Assembly: GCA_945906725.1 (NCBI GenBank)
Contig: CAMDRI010000045.1
Span: forward strand, 1 to 35,507
DNA from: Candidatus Kuenenia stuttgartensis
Lineage (GTDB): Bacteria; Planctomycetota; Planctomycetia; Planctomycetales; Planctomycetaceae
Reading direction: 5' to 3'
DNA length: 35,507 nt
Shown here: positions 34,169 to 35,507 of the stretch, piece by piece
Position numbering within the stretch: position 1 is the first letter of the stretch
How the letters are laid out: the number at the start of each line of letters is the position of its first letter
Translations under genes and position numbers: made by a program
The notes under the pieces: generated by a model
What the model was told of the DNA's origin: nothing
Seen by the model: the letters and a program-made list of their open reading frames with translations, nothing else
Database searches by the model: none

Positions 34169-34340
34169 CACAAAGCCCCTTGAATTGCCGCAGACATACA
34201 CCTACAGCGACTTTTGAAAACGCCGGACAGACACGTCGTCCGCTTACTTCCTGGAAAGTGTTGAGCGCGATGGACAGGGTCAAACCAAAGGCAAGTCCAG
34301 CCCGCCAGCCCAACTTCAGCAGCACACAGATCACCAGCAC

Positions 34341-34491
34341 GCGGGTGGCCCAGCTTGCTTCAAGCTGGGTGCGTAGCACAAGAAACCCGGAATGGACGCT
34401 GATCGCGCAGTTGACGCTGGTCTTTGGGTTGGACGTCAATCGCAGATTTCTAATGCTTCGCACACAGCTTGAAGCAAGCTGTGCCACCGGC
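34341..34491. repeat. 151-bp nested inverted repeat, copy 1
   Basis: Outer arms 34341-34385 and 34447-34491 pair over 45 positions with some mismatches. Within each arm, CAGCTTG and CAAGCTG form a smaller hairpin. The related copy at 35360-35507 shares the left arm almost exactly. It occupies most of the gap between the small membrane-protein gene and the first zinc-ribbon gene. A miniature mobile element or structured RNA is possible. Confidence 0.85.
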
Positions 34492-34496
34492 GTCTG

Positions 34497-34503
34497 GTTA
34501 GCC
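34497..34503. other. Core motif GTTAGCC
   Basis: On the minus strand GGCTAAC lies 2 nt after the stop of the zinc-ribbon gene at 34506-34766. The mirror core GGCTAAC (plus strand) is at 34808-34814, 41 nt before that gene's start. Compare integron core sites RYYYAAC/GTTRRRY; this is only a near match. Confidence 0.4.
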
Positions 34504-34505
34504 CT

Positions 34506-34766
34506 TCACTCCAGTCGCAGAGCTTGTTTTTTGGCTTCATCGCCCATCCATTTCGCCGCCGTCTTCTGCAATTGCAGTGGATTTGCTTGCGCGATAACCG
34601 TGCCGCAGTCCAAGCATGCCGTAGCAACTCCGTCGAGTGAAACCATCGGAATGGCTGCCCAGGTGAACCTGAACACTGGCTCTGGAACACCAAACCACGA
34701 ATCGGCCATCGTTCCTTCGAGAAGCCGCTCGGATCCACAGCACGGGCACTTTGGAATCGTGGGCAT
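34506..34766 (-). CDS. Small zinc-ribbon protein B
   Basis: 86 aa from ATG 34766. A GTG at 34775 adds three residues and is less likely. Two metal-binding pairs: CPCCGS near residues 7-10 and CLDCGTV near residue 50, typical of a zinc ribbon. The helical tail (LQLQKTAAKWMGDEAKK) is charged. It shares ATxCLxCG and the overall layout with protein A at 34921-35169, so they are paralogues. The start lies in a 26-bp tandem duplication (34744-34795). Role unknown. Confidence 0.65.
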   Translation of the reverse strand: MPTIPKCPCCGSERLLEGTMADSWFGVPEPVFRFTWAAIPMVSLDGVATACLDCGTVIAQANPLQLQKTAAKWMGDEAKKQALRLE

Positions 34767-34795
34767 GGCGGGCACTTTGAAATCGTGGGCATGGT
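34744..34795. repeat. Tandem duplication of 26 bp covering a start codon
   Basis: Units 34744-34769 and 34770-34795 differ at two positions. Each carries an ATG (minus strand, 34766 and 34792). Because 26 is not a multiple of three, the upstream ATG is out of frame. Confidence 0.9.
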
Positions 34796-34807
34796 TTGAT
34801 ATGAGTT

Positions 34808-34909
34808 GGCTAACGCAAAGGTCAGCGACGGGAGCCAGCCGCCGATGACGTTCGATTTGTCTCTGAGCGAATCGGCTGGCTCCCGTTCGCTGGAGCGCAC
34901 TGGTTCGGC
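34808..34909. other. Palindromic stretch with attC-like layout
   Basis: On the minus strand a core-like GCCGAAC (34909-34903) lies 11 nt after the stop of gene A. It is followed by a stem, 34824-34841 with 34873-34891 (one unpaired base), then GTTAGCC (34814-34808). The 102-nt length, core motifs at the two ends and an unpaired base in the stem fit an integron attC. GCCGAAC differs from RYYYAAC at one position. The GGGAGCCAGCCG stem could also be a dispersed repeat. Confidence 0.4.
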
Positions 34910-34920
34910 ATCCTCATTTT

Positions 34921-35169
34921 CTATGATCCGTGTTTTTGGTGCAGCTTTTTCGCTTTCTCGGAATCCACATGGGTCCAGAGTAACCCACAATTCAGGCAAA
35001 TGGTCGCACTTTTGTCGGGATATACGCATGGCTCAGACAACCAGAAGAACTTGCTTCTCGTAGTCTTTACGTAGAATGCAGGGCTCCCCACATCGTGACC
35101 GGGTTGGTCGGTACGAAGTTCTCCTCCCACGATCTCCTGAGACTTACAGTTTGGGCATTGCGTGATCAT
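34921..35169 (-). CDS. Small zinc-ribbon protein A
   Basis: 82 aa from ATG 35169. CPNCKS near residues 5-8 and CLNCGLLW near residue 59 make two CxxC pairs. The tail WTHVDSEKAKKLHQKHG is basic and helical. It is related to protein B (34506-34766) by layout and the motif ATICLNCG/ATACLDCG, but identity is low. A core-like GTTAGGC lies 43 nt upstream (35218-35212, minus strand). No strong ribosome site is visible. Role unknown. Confidence 0.65.
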   Translation of the reverse strand: MITQCPNCKSQEIVGGELRTDQPGHDVGSPAFYVKTTRSKFFWLSEPCVYPDKSATICLNCGLLWTHVDSEKAKKLHQKHGS

Positions 35170-35359
35170 ATTGCTTACGGTAGCGCCGAACAGTTATGTG
35201 AGCCGCATGCCGCCTAACTCGGTCCTGCACTGACGGCTGCTCAATCCTGTCAGGCGATTAGATTGCCAAGAAACATGCGGTGCGTCAATCATTTTGGTTG
35301 AGAAGAAATCGGATCGCGATCCCGTGTTAGGCAGTGTGCAGCCTAACTCCGTTATCCCC
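35170..35359. other. Gene-free stretch rich in GTTAGGC/GCCTAAC cores
   Basis: About 190 bp with no convincing gene. It contains GCCTAAC at 35212-35218, GTTAGGC at 35326-35332 and GCCTAAC at 35341-35347. The last two form a hairpin with an 8-nt loop. A short minus-strand frame over 35194-35445 is not credible as a gene. Confidence 0.5.
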
Positions 35360-35507
35360 GCGGGTGGCCCAGCTTGCTTCAAGCTGGGTGCGTAGCACAA
35401 GAAACTCAGGGCCGACGTTGAATCAGAGAACGGCCTGTTTCCCATTTGAACCTCAACTCACAGTTTCCTGTGCCTTCGGCACCCAGCTTCTCCGAAGCTT
35501 GGTCCAC
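35360..35507. repeat. Nested inverted repeat, copy 2, reaching the window edge
   Basis: The left arm near 35360-35406 matches the left arm at 34341-34385 almost exactly. The right arm, 35464-35507, is its imperfect complement. The interior differs from copy 1. The element may continue outside the window. Confidence 0.8.

Noticed and set aside
34308..34503. Treating GCCCAAC at 34308-34314 as the partner core of an attC after gene B
   Set aside because: The 196-nt span is too long for a normal attC and the inner ends do not pair; kept only as a possibility if the 151-bp repeat inserted there.
35194..35445. Minus-strand frame of 83 codons
   Set aside because: Overlaps the nested repeat and core motifs; no protein features.
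34341..35507. CRISPR array
   Set aside because: Repeats are inverted, few, and not regularly spaced by unique spacers.

Overview
The window looks like chromosomal DNA of a planctomycete (Planctomycetota). Supporting signs are high G+C, dense dispersed palindromic repeats, many Tat-exported proteins with an SRRxFL-type leader, and families typical of the phylum: a DUF1501 protein, a Gfo/Idh/MocA oxidoreductase with a Tat leader, a secretin-like protein with long N-terminal repeats, a tyrosine-rich repeat secreted protein, and membrane proteins with a von Willebrand A domain. No genus is claimed. About 27 real genes are recognised. Most of the other long open frames are antisense shadows of these genes, a normal effect of high G+C.

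Layout. 1-3847 (-): secretin-like protein that starts at TTG and runs off the left edge. 4257-5438 (-): Tat-exported sialidase-like protein. 5574-7000 (+): macro-domain protein and glutaminyl-cyclase-like M28 enzyme. 7086-8810 (-): large secreted protein of unknown function. 9027-10502 (+): DUF1501 protein. 10560-12386 (-): queC followed by a GT4 glycosyltransferase. 12480-14551 (+): bioF overlapping a haloalkane-dehalogenase-type hydrolase. 14635-14715 (-): tRNA-Leu(UAG). 14776-16483 (-): FHA protein and tyrosine-rich repeat protein. 16856-22621 (+): Gfo/Idh/MocA oxidoreductase, large VWA membrane protein, xseA, xseB. 22691-25529 (-): SDR dehydrogenase, small VWA membrane protein, LolA-like protein. 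25770-28805 (+): two adjacent secreted proteins sharing a domain. 28962-30647 (-): polysaccharide deacetylase and an alpha/beta-hydrolase remnant. 30827-32491 (+): S41 PDZ protease. 32548-32778 (-): small secreted protein.

From about 32.9 kb to the right edge the character changes. The sequence is less G+C-rich, genes are very small and all on the minus strand, a TIR-domain gene is broken, two related zinc-ribbon genes follow each other, and short core motifs (GTTAGGC / GCCTAAC and variants) bracket them much as attC sites bracket integron cassettes. This part looks like an accessory region and is the best candidate for something unusual.

A second theme is the palindromes. All six convergent gene junctions between 1 and 32.8 kb hold a long inverted repeat, from at least four sequence families. 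In the two families ending in GTAGG, the terminal TAG is in frame with every adjacent gene that ends within 15 bp (seven of seven), either as the stop codon itself or as a second in-frame stop.
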